64,000 bases of DNA. Source: Adiantum capillus-veneris. Lineage: Eukaryota > Streptophyta > Polypodiopsida > Polypodiales > Pteridaceae. The notes under the pieces were generated by a model. That model searched no databases. It saw only the letters and a list, made by a program, of their open reading frames with translations, and was not told the origin of the DNA. Shown here in pieces: positions 45,562 through 56,807 of this stretch; the first letter of the stretch is position 1; every line of letters starts with the position of its first letter. The stretch covers positions 79,117,291-79,181,290 of the forward strand of contig CM043948.1 in assembly GCA_014529385.2 (NCBI GenBank). The letters run 5' to 3'. The translations under genes were made by a program, and so were the position numbers.

Positions 45562-46230
45562 CCTACCTCAATGTATGAAATCAATTAGTGCGGATTCCCC
45601 TTTCCATCCCAATGGCCTTTTTGTATTTCTTTCCTTTTATTAATTCAGTTCGTTTATTAAAAAAGAAGAAGGAAGAACTCGGACGAGTGGAATCGGACAA
45701 TTCTTGCCGTAATGACCACAACACAATAGTGATATATACGGGATCATTGGGTATGGCTCGCCTCTTTTTGGAGCTACGTAGCCTTTTCATGGATTGTGCG
45801 ATCCCTCGTGCCGAGCCTTGAGGGCGCTCTGTAGTATGTACATTTATTATGGAGAATTTTATACATCCAGTCACAAATGTGAGTCTGGGAAAAGAAAAGG
45901 GTATAATCAGTTTGTCAAAACTTGGTCAAAAAGAGTCGAGAGCCGTGCAAGCTTCAAAACTTACTAGCGCATTAAACGTGTTGTAATCTACGCATTGCTG
46001 TGGACATTAATACTTTATGAATAGAAAGTGCGCCACCCACGCATTGCTGTGGACATTAATACTTTATGAATAGAAATTTGGCCGCCGCGACGATGCTTGA
46101 AGCGTCTCGCATGAGCACCTGGTATCTGTGGACAGTTGCCAGGAGGCGGGCAATTCCAAGCCACGGCTGCTGAGACCCCCACTAAACAAAGTCTACTAAA
46201 CAAAGTCTACAGATCTTATTGGATGCAGCT
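45562..46230. other. Unassigned stretch with a 40-bp direct repeat
   Basis: 45588-45821 has an open frame with unusual composition; I cannot assign it (possibly of organellar origin, weak). A 40-base unit starting ACGCATTGCTGTGGAC occurs twice, at about 45992-46031 and 46038-46077. Confidence 0.45.
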
Positions 46231-46243
46231 GCGCCAGGACATG

Positions 46244-46250
46244 TATAAAA
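46244..46250 (+). promoter_or_regulatory. TATA-like box before a possible gene remnant
   Basis: TATAAAA in GC-richer context, 82 bases before the ATG at 46332. Spacing suits a plant promoter with a short leader. Prediction only. Confidence 0.35.
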
Positions 46251-46331
46251 TCCCCTTCAGCCAAGACTGCGATCACTGGATGCCTTAAAGACAAGAGCTT
46301 CTAGCTTTACATTCCTCAATATACTTCTATC

Positions 46332-46590
46332 ATGGCATCTGTCCCGCTAGCTGCCTTCGCCAAGCTCATGACGATGCCCATTCTGTGACCGCAATTTCCG
46401 GGGCTCCTGCGGAGCGTGTAACGGCGGCAAAGAGAAGCAGCAGCCAGCTGAGGCCTGACTTCGTGGGAACCATCGAGGAGCAGAGCCAGGTGGCCACGTC
46501 GTCGCTTAGCCTGCAGGCGCACATGGAGGCTCACGGAGAGGGCGACGTATTCGCGGCCAGCAAGTTTGCGTGCCACATATATAATGTATA
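46332..46590 (+). pseudogene. Possible decayed cellular gene, first exon
   Basis: The ATG at 46332 gives MASVPLAAFAKLMTMPIL and a stop after 18 codons. A different frame is open from about 46331 to 46591 and reads VTAISGAPAERVTAAKRSS through to HMEAHGEGDVFAASKFA, with codon use far more GC-rich than the surrounding elements. A one-base shift near 46380 would join them. The start looks like an organelle-targeting peptide (Ala/Ser/Lys, few acidic residues). It ends in AT-rich repeats at 46575. I do not recognise the family. Confidence 0.35.
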
Positions 46591-46660
46591 ATGCAATGCA
46601 ATGTATAATGGGCCACCCCCCGTTATGTGCCACATATATAATGTATAATGCAATGCAATG
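46568..46660. repeat. Direct repeat, about 33 bp, two copies
   Basis: TGCCACATATATAATGTATA and the following ATGCAATGCAATG occur at about 46570 and again at about 46628. Confidence 0.85.
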
Positions 46661-46673
46661 CTTTAACTACGTA

Positions 46674-46677
<4 letters not shown>

Positions 46678-46740
<63 letters not shown>

Positions 46741-46741
46741 A
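46678..46741. repeat. (CT)n-(CA)n compound microsatellite
   Basis: About 19 CT repeats followed by 13 CA repeats. Confidence 0.95.
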
Positions 46742-46901
46742 GTTTCTTGATATTTTACGTTACATGTCCAAGCACCACACACACCACAATATAGAATCTA
46801 GATGCTCAATTTTTAACCTTGAAAATTAAGGTCCAATGATTTACAAGGGCTACTTTCGAGTTCCATTCAAAAATCATAGGGAAGATTACCCTCTAATTTG
46901 T

Positions 46902-47012
46902 GGAAATTCCCAAAATATCCCTCAAATTTCAAAAATTCCCAAAACACCCCCAATATTTTGTCATAAATTCCCAAAATGCCCTTCAAATTTTCCAAAATTC
47001 CCAAAATACCCC
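46902..47012. repeat. Degenerate tandem repeat, AATTCCCAAAAT units
   Basis: Five or six imperfect copies of a unit like AATTCCCAAAATACCCC, spaced roughly 16-30 bases. The sequence TTAGAGGGGTATTTTGG at 47141-47157 is partly its reverse complement, and CCAATGATTTACAA occurs on both sides (46832 and 47189). Confidence 0.75.
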
Positions 47013-47137
47013 TGGTTGTGAAACTAAATTTCTCCAAAGATTAAAAAAATTTGTAGCTTTTCATAAGAAGACTCGATGCTTATCAATATAAGATGCTAAA
47101 TTCAGAATTTGAGTCGATTATGTAGGCTTTGGAGATG

Positions 47138-47241
47138 AATTAGAGGGGTATTTTGGTAATTTTCCCAAAATCTGTGAGCACTCGTTCCAATGATTTACAA
47201 TGGGAACTTCCGAGTTCCGTGAGCACTCGTTCATCCTTGAG

Positions 47242-47319
<78 letters not shown>

Positions 47320-48016
47320 ATAATCACTTGGAACGTTTCTTTTTTATTTGCAAATGATGAGACTCCTCACTCTATCTCCTCCAACCTTTTTGGCTGTCCA
47401 TATTTTTGAACAAATTTTCACCTTTCATCTTCTCCACACCCTTGACTTTCCACATCTTGAAGTACATTCATTTTCCATACTAGATCGGAGATTTCCTACA
47501 AAGGTTTGTAACCTTTTGTCACTCCCTTTCAAAGAAATCTTCCATTTAACATGAATTAGGGGCACCTAGTCTCAATACATGGCATCCTTGTTTGCCTTCT
47601 TAGAGCTACCACTACTCTGACTTCCATATGAGAACCAACTGTAGCCACATCATCACACATTTTTCTCAAAACACATACATACACATTCGAGGTTATTCCT
47701 CTATTATTATCTCAGCTTTGCCTTGTAGTCATCGTCAAGGACCGAGATCTATCATTTTCGACTCATCCATGACACAAGCTTTGCTGCAACATTTTTCTCT
47801 CTACCTTTTGCCACCTAAGCATCTTTCCTACATTCTGTATATTTTGTCAATGTTAAGCTTAAACTTCCAATGTGCCAATTATTTGCGAAGTATTCCCCAC
47901 CAGTATTGAACCACTCTCAATTTACTGCATTTGCTTCTTTGTTTGATTAGATCTAAATCATGGCCTCTCTTGGTTTGTTATACACATTTGGCGATCATGT
48001 TGTGTTTACAGCTTTG
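47138..48016. other. 879-bp segment present in GypB, absent in GypA
   Basis: Starts AATTAGAGGGG and includes the (GT)n-(GA)n tract. The rest is AT-rich with no coding motif. It ends just before TTAGGGTTTGG. Either an insertion in GypB or a deletion in GypA with a TG microhomology at the junction. Confidence 0.7.
47242..47319. repeat. (GT)n-(GA)n compound microsatellite
   Basis: About 27 GT repeats followed by 12 GA repeats. Confidence 0.95.
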
Positions 48017-48323
48017 TTAGGGTTTGGTCCGAATTCTCTCAGTGTCAGCATTGCTGCGGGTATCTATGTTTCATTAACTGATTATGTATGTTAGAGCGAC
48101 CAAGAAGGGTATCTAGGGTCTATTACACAAGGGCTTAGACCCAAGCAAGAAATATTGATCCCTTCCATCATGAAGATACAATAGAGGAGGAAGTAGAAGT
48201 GGATGTCTTTGAAGTGCAACCAAGGAGTCAAATAGGGGAGAGTTTAGGAGCGTCAGTAGGAAGACAGGTGGGCCAATTTTTTGGGGCTCTACTCTTGACA
48301 GCAAGATCTACGAACCTCCCCTT

Positions 48324-48989
48324 ATGGCTCAACAACCTTCTATATTGGTGGAAGATTATGCTCAAAAATTCATAATTTTGGTGGAGAGATTACAGGGTAA
48401 TGGGAGACCCACAGATGAGATGTTAGCAGGTTGTTTCTTGAAAGGTGTAAGAAAGGGATTGAAGAATGTTGTGGCCAGCATAGACATTGTAGGTGGCTTC
48501 AACAATTTGGTCACAGCTACAGCAAGGGTTGAAAAAAGACTTGGTATTACCATGTCAAAATCTAGGAGCAAGCATAGCTCTGAATCAGAAGCAGAGTCAG
48601 ACGCTGACTCTAGAACTGATGAAGATAGTGATTCTGGGGTATCCTCTGATAGTGAGGCTGAAAGCAGTAAAGGAAAACAGAAGAAGAAGAAGCAAAGTGG
48701 TAAGAAGAAAAAGGATAAAAAAGACAAAGAAGAAGATTTGATTATAATTAGCCAGTTGAAGAAAATCAGATATTCTATTGTAGCTCCAAAAAAAAAGCAG
48801 TACTGTCAAATTTGTGAAAGGGAAGGCCATAGCACATCCCAGTGTTGGTATAACCTTAATAATAGGAGTAGATCAACTCCACAAGCAGAGAGAGGGAAAA
48901 ATGATGTTGAAACTAATCACATAGCTCCATTTAGAGGGAGGCCACCATTTCAGAGACCTCCAAGACCACCTTGGAGAAATCAGATATAA
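48324..48989 (+). pseudogene. GypB gag
   Basis: Open 221-codon frame from ATG 48324 (MAQQPSILVEDYAQKF) to a stop at 48987. It has the same plan as GypA gag: gag domain, acidic Ser-rich segment, Lys-rich stretch near 48680-48730, knuckle CQICEREGHSTSQC near 48800-48845 with all four ligands, Arg/Pro-rich tail ending RPPWRNQI. The frame is open but the original gag probably began further upstream, where GypA is open to 301, and the 75-bp deletion near 48309 removed part of it. It is therefore a fragment, even though uninterrupted. Confidence 0.75.
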
Positions 48990-49009
48990 TCAGAGAAGAC
49001 CACCAGGCA

Positions 49010-50240
49010 TCATGCCATGTGTGTATTGTTCAGCGCGAGATCATTGGGTTGGTCTGAATTATGTTTTGTGGATCAATCATAGAGAGGAGAGAGGGATGCC
49101 AGTTGTACCTTACAACCAAGATAATCAGCAGGCTAACCCATAGCAGCAGCACCAACATCAACCACCAACTCAAGCAAATGTCATCATATTTGACATTGAT
49201 GAGCAATAAACATCAGATGTGCTCCTTGGTAGGAATATGGAGTTTCCATGTCAAGAGCGTTGTGATGAATGGGCTTGTGATTCTAATCAATGTGGGGAGA
49301 ACCAAGAGATAGATGTAATGGTTGTTACAAGGTCTAAGGCTAAAGGTCCTATTTATTGGAAGGAACAAAAAGGAATCACAGACCAGGTTCAAAAATAGGT
49401 GCAGAAGGACCAAAAGAATGGGAATGTGAATGATAGTATTTCAGATGTTCAAGGGGATCAATTGCAGCAGTACTATGAGAGACCCTTAATTAAAAAAGAT
49501 GACAAGGACTGGTCCTTGGATCGGTTATTATGTATGGTTCCAGCCTTCAAAGAAAAATTGTTGAATAGATTGCTATCAAGGGAGTATCCAATTTAGACAA
49601 ATAGCATACTTGAGCCAATAGTGAACAAAGTTGATCTAGCAGATGTCGACTTTGTAGTTCCTCTCTGTTATAAAGGTGGTGTTTCACAGCACTTTGCTTG
49701 ATGAAGTATTATTGGATGGAGGATCTGGACTCAACATTCTGGCTGAGTCTGTGTATTATAAAATGAAGCTGGGAGAATTGCAGCTAGCACCGTTTCAGGT
49801 GAAGATGGCAAATCGGAGGAGAGTTCAACCATCAAGAATATTGAAATAGCAATCTAATTATATTGCACGAATTCAGTTTCAGGTGAATTTTGTTGTGTTG
49901 GAGATGTATAGAGGTGATACCTCCTATGATATGTTATTAGGGAGGCCCTGCTTCAGATTGGCTAAAGTCAAGCAGGATTTGGGTGAGAATGAAATTGTCA
50001 TAAAGAAAGGGAAGCAAGAAATTGCAATTCCTATGCTTGGGAGAAAGAATATTCCTTTTAAGGAAAGACCTTTGTATGCTCAAACAATTAACTTGGTAGA
50101 AGAAGTGGAGGATGATGAAGAAGAAGCATTTTAAAAAGCAAATCCAAACATTATACCAGTATTGAAGTTGATGTTGAAGGTATCCTGCAGAAGGATGAAG
50201 AGGAAAAATAGGTAGATTCCAACTTATTACCTGGGCAGAT
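49010..50240 (+). pseudogene. GypB second knuckle and protease, decayed
   Basis: CVYCSARDHW near 49018-49047 is knuckle-like with Tyr for the last Cys, as in GypA. Stops follow at 49141 (TAG), 49207 (TAA) and 49396 (TAG), at probable Gln codons. The protease block near 49710-49730 reads GGSGLNIL and YDMLLGRPC lies near 49926-49952. One frame is open at 49883-50134. Confidence 0.7.
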
Positions 50241-50378
50241 AACATAGGGATCATAGTTCGTGCAGATGGTGGATCAAAAGTCAAATCCTAATCCAAAGGA
50301 AGCCTTACAGATAGAGGAAAAGGAAGCAAGAGAGTTGGATGAAAAGATTTACAGTGAAAGATTTGAAGGATCAGGTAG

Positions 50379-51406
50379 GTGAAGCAAGATGAGTTAAAGG
50401 ATTTCAATTTGCGCACAGAAGAGAATCCCAAAATTGTCAAGGTCAGTATTCATATAGATGGGGATTTTTTGCATGAGTTTTTTCAGTTGTTGAAGGAGTA
50501 CAAAGATGTTCTTGGATGGGAATATTTTGAAGTGAATGGTATAGATCCTGGTTTACATCAGCATCACATTAATCTAAAGGAGGATGTAGTTCCGATTTTG
50601 CAACAGAGGTATAGAATGAATTCAAACTTTGCTGAACAGGTAAAGAAGGAGATTGATAAGATATTAACTATTGGGTTTATCAAACCAATTCATGAGGTTA
50701 CATGGTTGTCACCAATTATTGTGGTGCCCAAGAAAAATGAAAAAAATGAGACCTTGTCTTGATTACAGAAAGTTGATTGCAGCCACTGTTTTACAGATCC
50801 TTTTCCAATACCATTTTGTGATGCCATATTGGATGTTGTAGCAGGGAAAGAAATGTATAGCTTTTGTATGGTTTTTCAGGGTACAATCAGATTCAAATGG
50901 CTGAAAAGGATCAAGACAAAACAGCTTTTATGAGAGAGTGGGGTGCTTTTACATCTACAATTATGAATTTTGAACACAAAAATGGACGACCATCATTCAA
51001 TTTTACAGCATACAAGACATTTGAACCTTATTTGCAGGATTTCATGAGAGTTTTTGTGGATGATTTTTCAGTATTTGGAAAAAAGGAACTTCATCTACAT
51101 CATTTGAAGTTATGTTTTGAAAGGTGTAGACAAATCAGAATGTGCCTTAATCCTTTTTAGAGTTTCATTGCTATCAAAAGTGGAGTACTTTTAGGTCATG
51201 TGGTTTCTCATGAAGGGATGTCCATTGATGAGAAGAATATTGAAGTGATTAAAAGAGAAAAAACCCCAAAGAATGTGAGGGAAGTTAGCAGGCTTGTTGG
51301 TCAGGTGAAATGGCATGCTAGATATGTCAGATATTTGGCAAATTTTTGTTTACATCTTACTCATCTAGCAAAGAAGAGTGTACCTTTAATATGGGCTGAG
51401 CCTTAG
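50379..51406 (+). pseudogene. GypB reverse transcriptase
   Basis: RT with VPKKN at 50732-50745, then a frameshift near 50750-50790 destroys the DYRKLNAATITDPFP block that GypA still shows. The catalytic FVDDFS box is intact near 51054-51071. A stop at 51158-51160 (TAG) and the connection region 51200-51406 (MVSHEGMSIDEKNIEV) follow, ending at TAG 51404. Confidence 0.85.
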
Positions 51407-51429
51407 TAGACCTTATTTTAGATGTTAAA

Positions 51430-51802
51430 AAAGATGTTGTTAGTAGCACCAATATTACAACCTCCAGATTGTTCATTACTTTTCCATGTATTTGTTGATG
51501 CATCGGATATGGCTATTGGTGTTTTCCTCATGCAGGAAAGAGTCAGAGAATGGTTCAGATGACTTGTTTACTATGCTAGTAGGGTGTTAACATCAGTTGA
51601 AAGGAATTATGTTGTGACAGAAAGAGAAGATCTTGGCATGGTATATGATTTAACCAAATTCAAACATTATTTGCTAAGCAACAGAGTTATTTTTCATGTG
51701 GATCATCAGGCATTGCTTTACCTGATTAAGAAGCCATTGTCGACTGGAAGATTAGCTAGATGGATGTTATTGCTAGAGGAATTTGACTTTGTGATTATTT
51801 GA
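51430..51802 (+). pseudogene. GypB RNase H
   Basis: RNase H reading with FHVFVDASDMAIG near 51485-51520 (catalytic Asp), ERNYVVTERE near 51600-51628 (catalytic Glu region) and FHVDHQALLYL near 51690-51725 (Asp). One TGA near 51560 interrupts it. GypA has lost this part. Confidence 0.8.
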
Positions 51803-52059
51803 GTAGAATTGATACTGGTGGATAACCAACAGGTGTTCAAGATGACCTACCTGATGTTGATTTGTTTGAAGTTCAGAATACAGTCTCTGAATCATGGTAT
51901 GATCAGATGTTAACATTTTGATAAATGGTACAATGCCAATGGATTTTCAGGTGACGAGAGAAGTAAGTTTGTTTTGAAAAGTAGACCATTTTTTGTGATA
52001 GCAAGAGCATTATATAGGAAAGGGATTGATCAAGTCATTAGAAGTTGTGTTCCAGATTT

Positions 52060-52990
52060 TGAAAAAAGGCTGTTTTGCAAGAAGCTCATTCAGGAACAAC
52101 TGGAGGACATTTTTCATGTGATATAACATGTAAGAAAGTGTTGCAACCTAGATTGTGGTGGCTTACTATATTGAAGGATGCCCATGAGCATGCTAGAACC
52201 TGTGTGATTTGTCAAAGGTTGGGTCAGCCAAATTCTGGGGACAAAATGTCTGATCATTCTATATTACCTATAGAACCTTTTCAGAAGTGGGGAATGGACT
52301 TTGTTGGACTTGTCAAGCCCACTACTAGTAAAGGATGTAAGTACATTCTGGTGGCTACAGATTATTGTACCAAGTGGGTTGAAGCTATTGCTCTCGAAGA
52401 TAATAAAGCTTAGAGTGTAGCCAGATTTCTCTATCATAACATCATGACTAGGTTTGGATGTCCTGTGGAGTTGGTGAGTGATAGAGGGAACCATTTTCTA
52501 AATGAGGTGATTGCTGAACTAATGAAAACTCATATGATTATGCACAAAAAGTCCACAGCTTATCATCCTCAAGCTAATGGACAGCTTTCAAGGTCACCAT
52601 AGGTATGACTCCATTCAAATTGGTGTATGGTCTAGAAGTTGTGGTCCCTGCGTAATTTGTGGTTCCAAGCCCTAGAGTAACTGAAGAAAAAATGATTCTC
52701 AAATTGTTAGTCAGGTACATGAGCAGATATTTGATGCAGTTAGAAAAGGGCAGGTTGATAAGGTCATATATATCTGAAGTCATTCAGATAAGGAGGAAAG
52801 ATTGGGTGAGTATGTTTAAAGTTTTCTAGGTTGGAGATTGGATAATGTTGTATAACTCAAGATTAGGGCCATATCCAGGAAAGTTAACTTTGAGATATAT
52901 TGGTCCATATAATATTTTCTAGGATTTGGGACAGGGAACATTGAGTTGCTGATGTTTTTGGTACCAGAGTTGAGAAACATGTTAATGGTT
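52060..52990 (+). pseudogene. GypB integrase with internal deletion
   Basis: HHCC zinc finger [11 protein letters not shown]...CVICQRLG at about 52078-52225; core WGMDFVG near 52289 and LVSDRGNHF near 52473. After HPQANGQ (about 52565-52585) the expected Glu-containing helix is missing and the reading jumps to VTIGMTPFKLVYGLE near 52593, a loss of roughly 40-45 residues. A C-terminal RLGPYPGKLTLRYIGPYNIF follows. Several other stops are present. Confidence 0.8.
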
Positions 52991-53190
52991 TCAGATTAGA
53001 GAAATTCCAAGGGAAACCACCCCATTTGTAATGGCCTTTAGTTGGATTGGTTCAACCAAAGTGTCAGCAGCTATGAGGAGGACGAAGCTTCGGGAGAAGA
53101 AGAGGTGGTTGCAGAGACTCCTCTCAGCACAACAAAACTGCAGCCATCCCTAATGGATCCGTTTCATGGATTTTAAGGTAATGATAGCCG

Positions 53191-54446
53191 TTTTTCGGCT
53201 TTCCATAATTGCCATAGTAAGCTACCTCACCCTATCAAATCACTCAAACATTTTGGCTATCCCTACCATTTCACTGTATATAGGTGTGTGTGAGTTAGGG
53301 GACTTTTCCCATATCTTCTTAAAAACCCTTAATTAGCTAGTCACTGGGCTGGTTGAGCCAAAAAAAAAAAAAAGTATATTATGGCCCATTTGTGTGTAAA
53401 TATTTCATTGTATATAGGGCCTAAATAAAAGGATTTTTCATAATTATTTTGGTATTTATTTAAATATTTCTACCTATAGTGTGTTATTTATTCTATGTAC
53501 ATTGACTCACCATTACCATATTTTTTTTTACCATTTTTCATACTCTTTATTCCATATAAAAATAATTTCATGCAAGATTCTCTTATTTTTTGTGTAACTC
53601 CATCCCAACAAAAATCCAAAAAAACTAGTTTTATTTATGTGTATATTTTTTCACTATTGTGATTTTTCCTTCCTACATCTATTCTCTTTTACTCTCATAA
53701 ATTAGAACACCAAAAATATTCATCTTTTTATGGTAGACTTATAATGAGAGAGATTTATTTTGATCCCTTTATATTTTTTCCACCTATATTATTTATATTT
53801 GACATGTACATATTTTTTTAGACCCCTCAATATTTGATTTTCTTAGTTGTACTATTCACTTATATCATGATCTCAACAATATCTTCAATTATAGACCTAC
53901 AAAATAAGGTCAAGGGTATGTGGCATGCATGCATGCACCATGGGGAGCTCACTCTTGGAGGTATTCAAAAGAATCATCCAAAGAAGGACCTCACAAGGAC
54001 CTTGTGCAGTGGAAAAAACAGTCGGTTTTGCAGAATTTTTAAAGACCACATGCTCCCCGAATTTGAAAAGGTGATACAAACAAAAGTTGTAGCTCGTGAG
54101 CTGAAATTTCACCTCAAATTTTCTCATGTGTTTTTGAGCTACAAGCTGTGAGCTATGATTTTATTGGTGGACCCCAGTTTGCCCATGCTATGCAGCCACA
54201 GTCCTTCTTCCACTTTATCATTTTCCTCTTTCACACACACTCCTCCCTCTCCTTTCCACTCCCAATCCTGAAACTCCCATGTCCTAATTCACCCTCTTCA
54301 CCAAAGCCACTTCTCTCACACCTCCATAGCCTTCATCCTCCATTTCTACGCCCTATGTGTCCCCCTTTCTCTCTACATATATGTCCATATTACCATACCC
54401 TCTTCAGCTTTGTAAAGAACTTCAAAAAATCAACAAAAATCCAAGG
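53191..54446. other. AT-rich stretch after GypB
   Basis: Mostly AT-rich with homopolymer runs (A15 near 53360) and no coding motif. It may include a GypB LTR or the outer part of the GypI 5' LTR; no second copy is in the window to decide. Confidence 0.5.
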
Positions 54447-54450
54447 TTAA

Positions 54451-55789
54451 CACTAGGTTGGTAACCTAACAGGACATAAAAGTGTCCTTTCAGGGTTTTG
54501 AAAAAAACCTTCAAAACCATAGTAGATCCACTCATTTTGTGAAATCCTGTCATGAGGTTATAGTTCAAGGCCTACTACACATGGAAAAAATAAGAAACTT
54601 GTAAAATTTCTCATGTTTTGGTCACACCAAGCCTCCAAAGTTGATGGACTAGTACATTTTCATCAAAACAGTCATTTCTTACGTTTTGTTGCATAAAAAT
54701 AAGATTAGGGATTTTTGTAGGACTTGAGATAAATTCCCTAGTTAACTTCAATGGGTTGGTGATCAGAACATATGATTGCTTCTCACTCAGTATTTTTTGT
54801 TTTGCCAAAAGAAATAGGTACAAAAAAGTTGAATTTTTACCATTCTGCAAAGCTATCATCAAAGTTTCTATAGCCACGCTCAATACAAATAATATATGCA
54901 TGTTTTCTTAGTTCTCTATTGTCCTTTAGGTTCATAAGGAGCCATGGAGCATGTCAAAAGAATAGTACATCTCTTACCAAGGGGAGTCTTGGGGACAAAG
55001 ATGAAGTGCTAAATACAGCAAACATGAAAAAACTAGGTTCAACATTATGAGTTGTAGAATCCCATAGAAACTATTCAATATCTAGCCAAATTTGATCCTT
55101 ATGACTAGATATGGTTACTACCTACAAAATGCATGTAGTTTTCACAAGAACTAAAAATATTGAAAAAGCTATACTTGATATACTAGAATGTTTTGTTTTC
55201 TTCTATAATTGAAAAAATCAACCATGGTTGTCTACTATGCAAAATAGGGTATTAGGTGTCCCAAAACTCAAGGAATATTAGCTTTATGCTACAATATGCG
55301 ACAAAGAAAATCAAAACTACATTTGGATATCATGAAAGCCTCCAAAAAAATCATAGAAGAGCTAAAATTGGCTAAAAAAACAGGATTTGACAATTTTTGT
55401 AATTTGGTCATAACTTATAACTTTAACATTTATTTCTCCCTAGAAGCATCAGGACATGCTGAGGACTACTAAAGATAGTTCTCTAGCATTATAGACCTCA
55501 CAAACATGAATTCTAGAGTGGTATAGTTGCAAAAAGTTGAAAAAAGCCAAAAATAGGACCCATTTTTTCACACAGTTTAGGTTGTGAAATGTTGTGCAAG
55601 GACAAGGTTAAAGATGGAATTGATATTCCAAAAACATGTCGAGTTTTTTTCAGCTCATAAGACAACTTTCTAGGTAGATAGCATCTCAAAATCCATTTTG
55701 AAACTCTTGACATAATTCAAGGAAAATGGTCACTTAATAGGACATAAAAGTGTCCCAAGAAATAAAAGTGTCCCATTACCAACCTAGTG
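54451..55789. mobile_element. TTAA-element 1 (non-coding, 1339 bp)
   Basis: Ends are inverted repeats CACTAGGTTGGTAA, perfect over 14 bp. TTAA lies on both sides (54447-54450, 55790-55793). Subterminal AGGACATAAAAGTGTCC copies occur near both ends (54471; 55738 and a variant). No reading frame of note. It matches the element at 56808-58144 along its whole length, roughly 85% by eye. It looks like a non-autonomous DNA transposon. Confidence 0.8.
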
Positions 55790-55793
55790 TTAA

Positions 55794-56803
55794 CCTCTGC
55801 AAATGAAGGATTTTATCATGAATTTTCCAAGGTTTGAAGATATCATAGCTTCATCGACACGTGCAACTTCGCCATGCTGACCGCTTCTTCTTCTGGTGCT
55901 GTAAAGAGGTGAATGTCAACTTCTCCAAAGCTTCAACCTCTCTTTACAAGCTCATCCCTTCTCTAAATTTTCTCATCATATATCTCACCATTTGGTGAAT
56001 GATTTTGTAAATATTTTGTAGTGATAATTACTAACTACTAACCACTAACCTTATTGTAAAATGCACCCTCTACTAGAGTAGGCACTCCCAATTTATTCAC
56101 TTAATCCTCTCTCCTTTCATCCTCAATAATTCTCTTACCTTGAGCCCACATCCATGTGACTCAAAGGATAAGAGAGGCCCACCCTCATTTTAAAAAAATA
56201 AAAATTTGCATAATCTTTTATTTCTTTAAATAAACTTTATTAGGCCTAATCCTAATCGGGGCTTCTAAAACCTATAAATAGAGCCCTTCTCTCCCTTGTA
56301 AATCATCACATGATCACACTACACCACACCATTCTCAACACATAACACTCCACTCTTCAAGCCTAGTTGTGTAGAGTGTGTGCATCGTGAGTGCTCTATT
56401 CCATCATTACACATAGGTGCATGGAGAAGCTTTAAGTTAGTTATGCCATCTAAAGGAGTGGAGTGTATGCCATACTCTTCACCACACTTGTAGCCTACTC
56501 TTGTGCATAAATAAGATTTATAGGTTTGGGTGCAATTGTATGTTGCAACTACGACTCTTCTCTCCAAATTGACTTGATAAGTTGGCTCATCAGGTGGTTG
56601 AAGGTATATTTTCCTTGAAGTTTGTTGTGCCATTTCATGCTTGGTGGTTTGAGGGCTTGTTGAATTGTTTTCCTAAAAGTCAATTGTAAGAGGGTGCTCG
56701 GTGAGAGGACTCCCGTGACCCTAAGACAATTTGTGTATTGGCAACAAGGTCAAGTTTTGTGTTGCCTCTCTATTTCTCATCAAGCTTTGTGTGCATCTAG
56801 TCT
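55794..56803. other. Stretch between the two TTAA-elements
   Basis: Non-coding sequence containing a TATA-like box at 56273-56280. It may be part of an LTR, possibly the 5' LTR of GypI, into which both TTAA-elements inserted. Open frames on the minus strand here have no recognisable motif. Confidence 0.5.
56273..56280 (+). promoter_or_regulatory. TATA-like box
   Basis: TATAAATA followed by AGAGCCCTTCTCTCCC. This is typical of a plant LTR promoter; consistent with the idea that this stretch is the GypI LTR. Confidence 0.4.
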
Positions 56804-56807
56804 TTAA

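Larger units (their letters stand above)
47020..53190 (+). mobile_element. GypB: decayed Ty3/Gypsy, paralogue of GypA
   Basis: Same family and layout as GypA, but extends through RNase H and integrase. It shares with GypA the 118-bp block at 47020-47137, then has 879 bp (47138-48016) that GypA lacks, and lacks about 75 bp near 48309 that GypA has. No LTR copy or primer site is identifiable. Stops and frameshifts are frequent; the integrase catalytic Glu segment is deleted. Confidence 0.85.

Noticed and set aside
46678-47327. Open frames through CT/CA/GT/GA repeats
   Set aside because: They are products of simple repeats with no protein features.
603-48830. Antisense open frames rich in Leu/Phe opposite the GypA and GypB gag
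   Set aside because: They are shadows of the Lys/Glu-rich gag sequence on the other strand.
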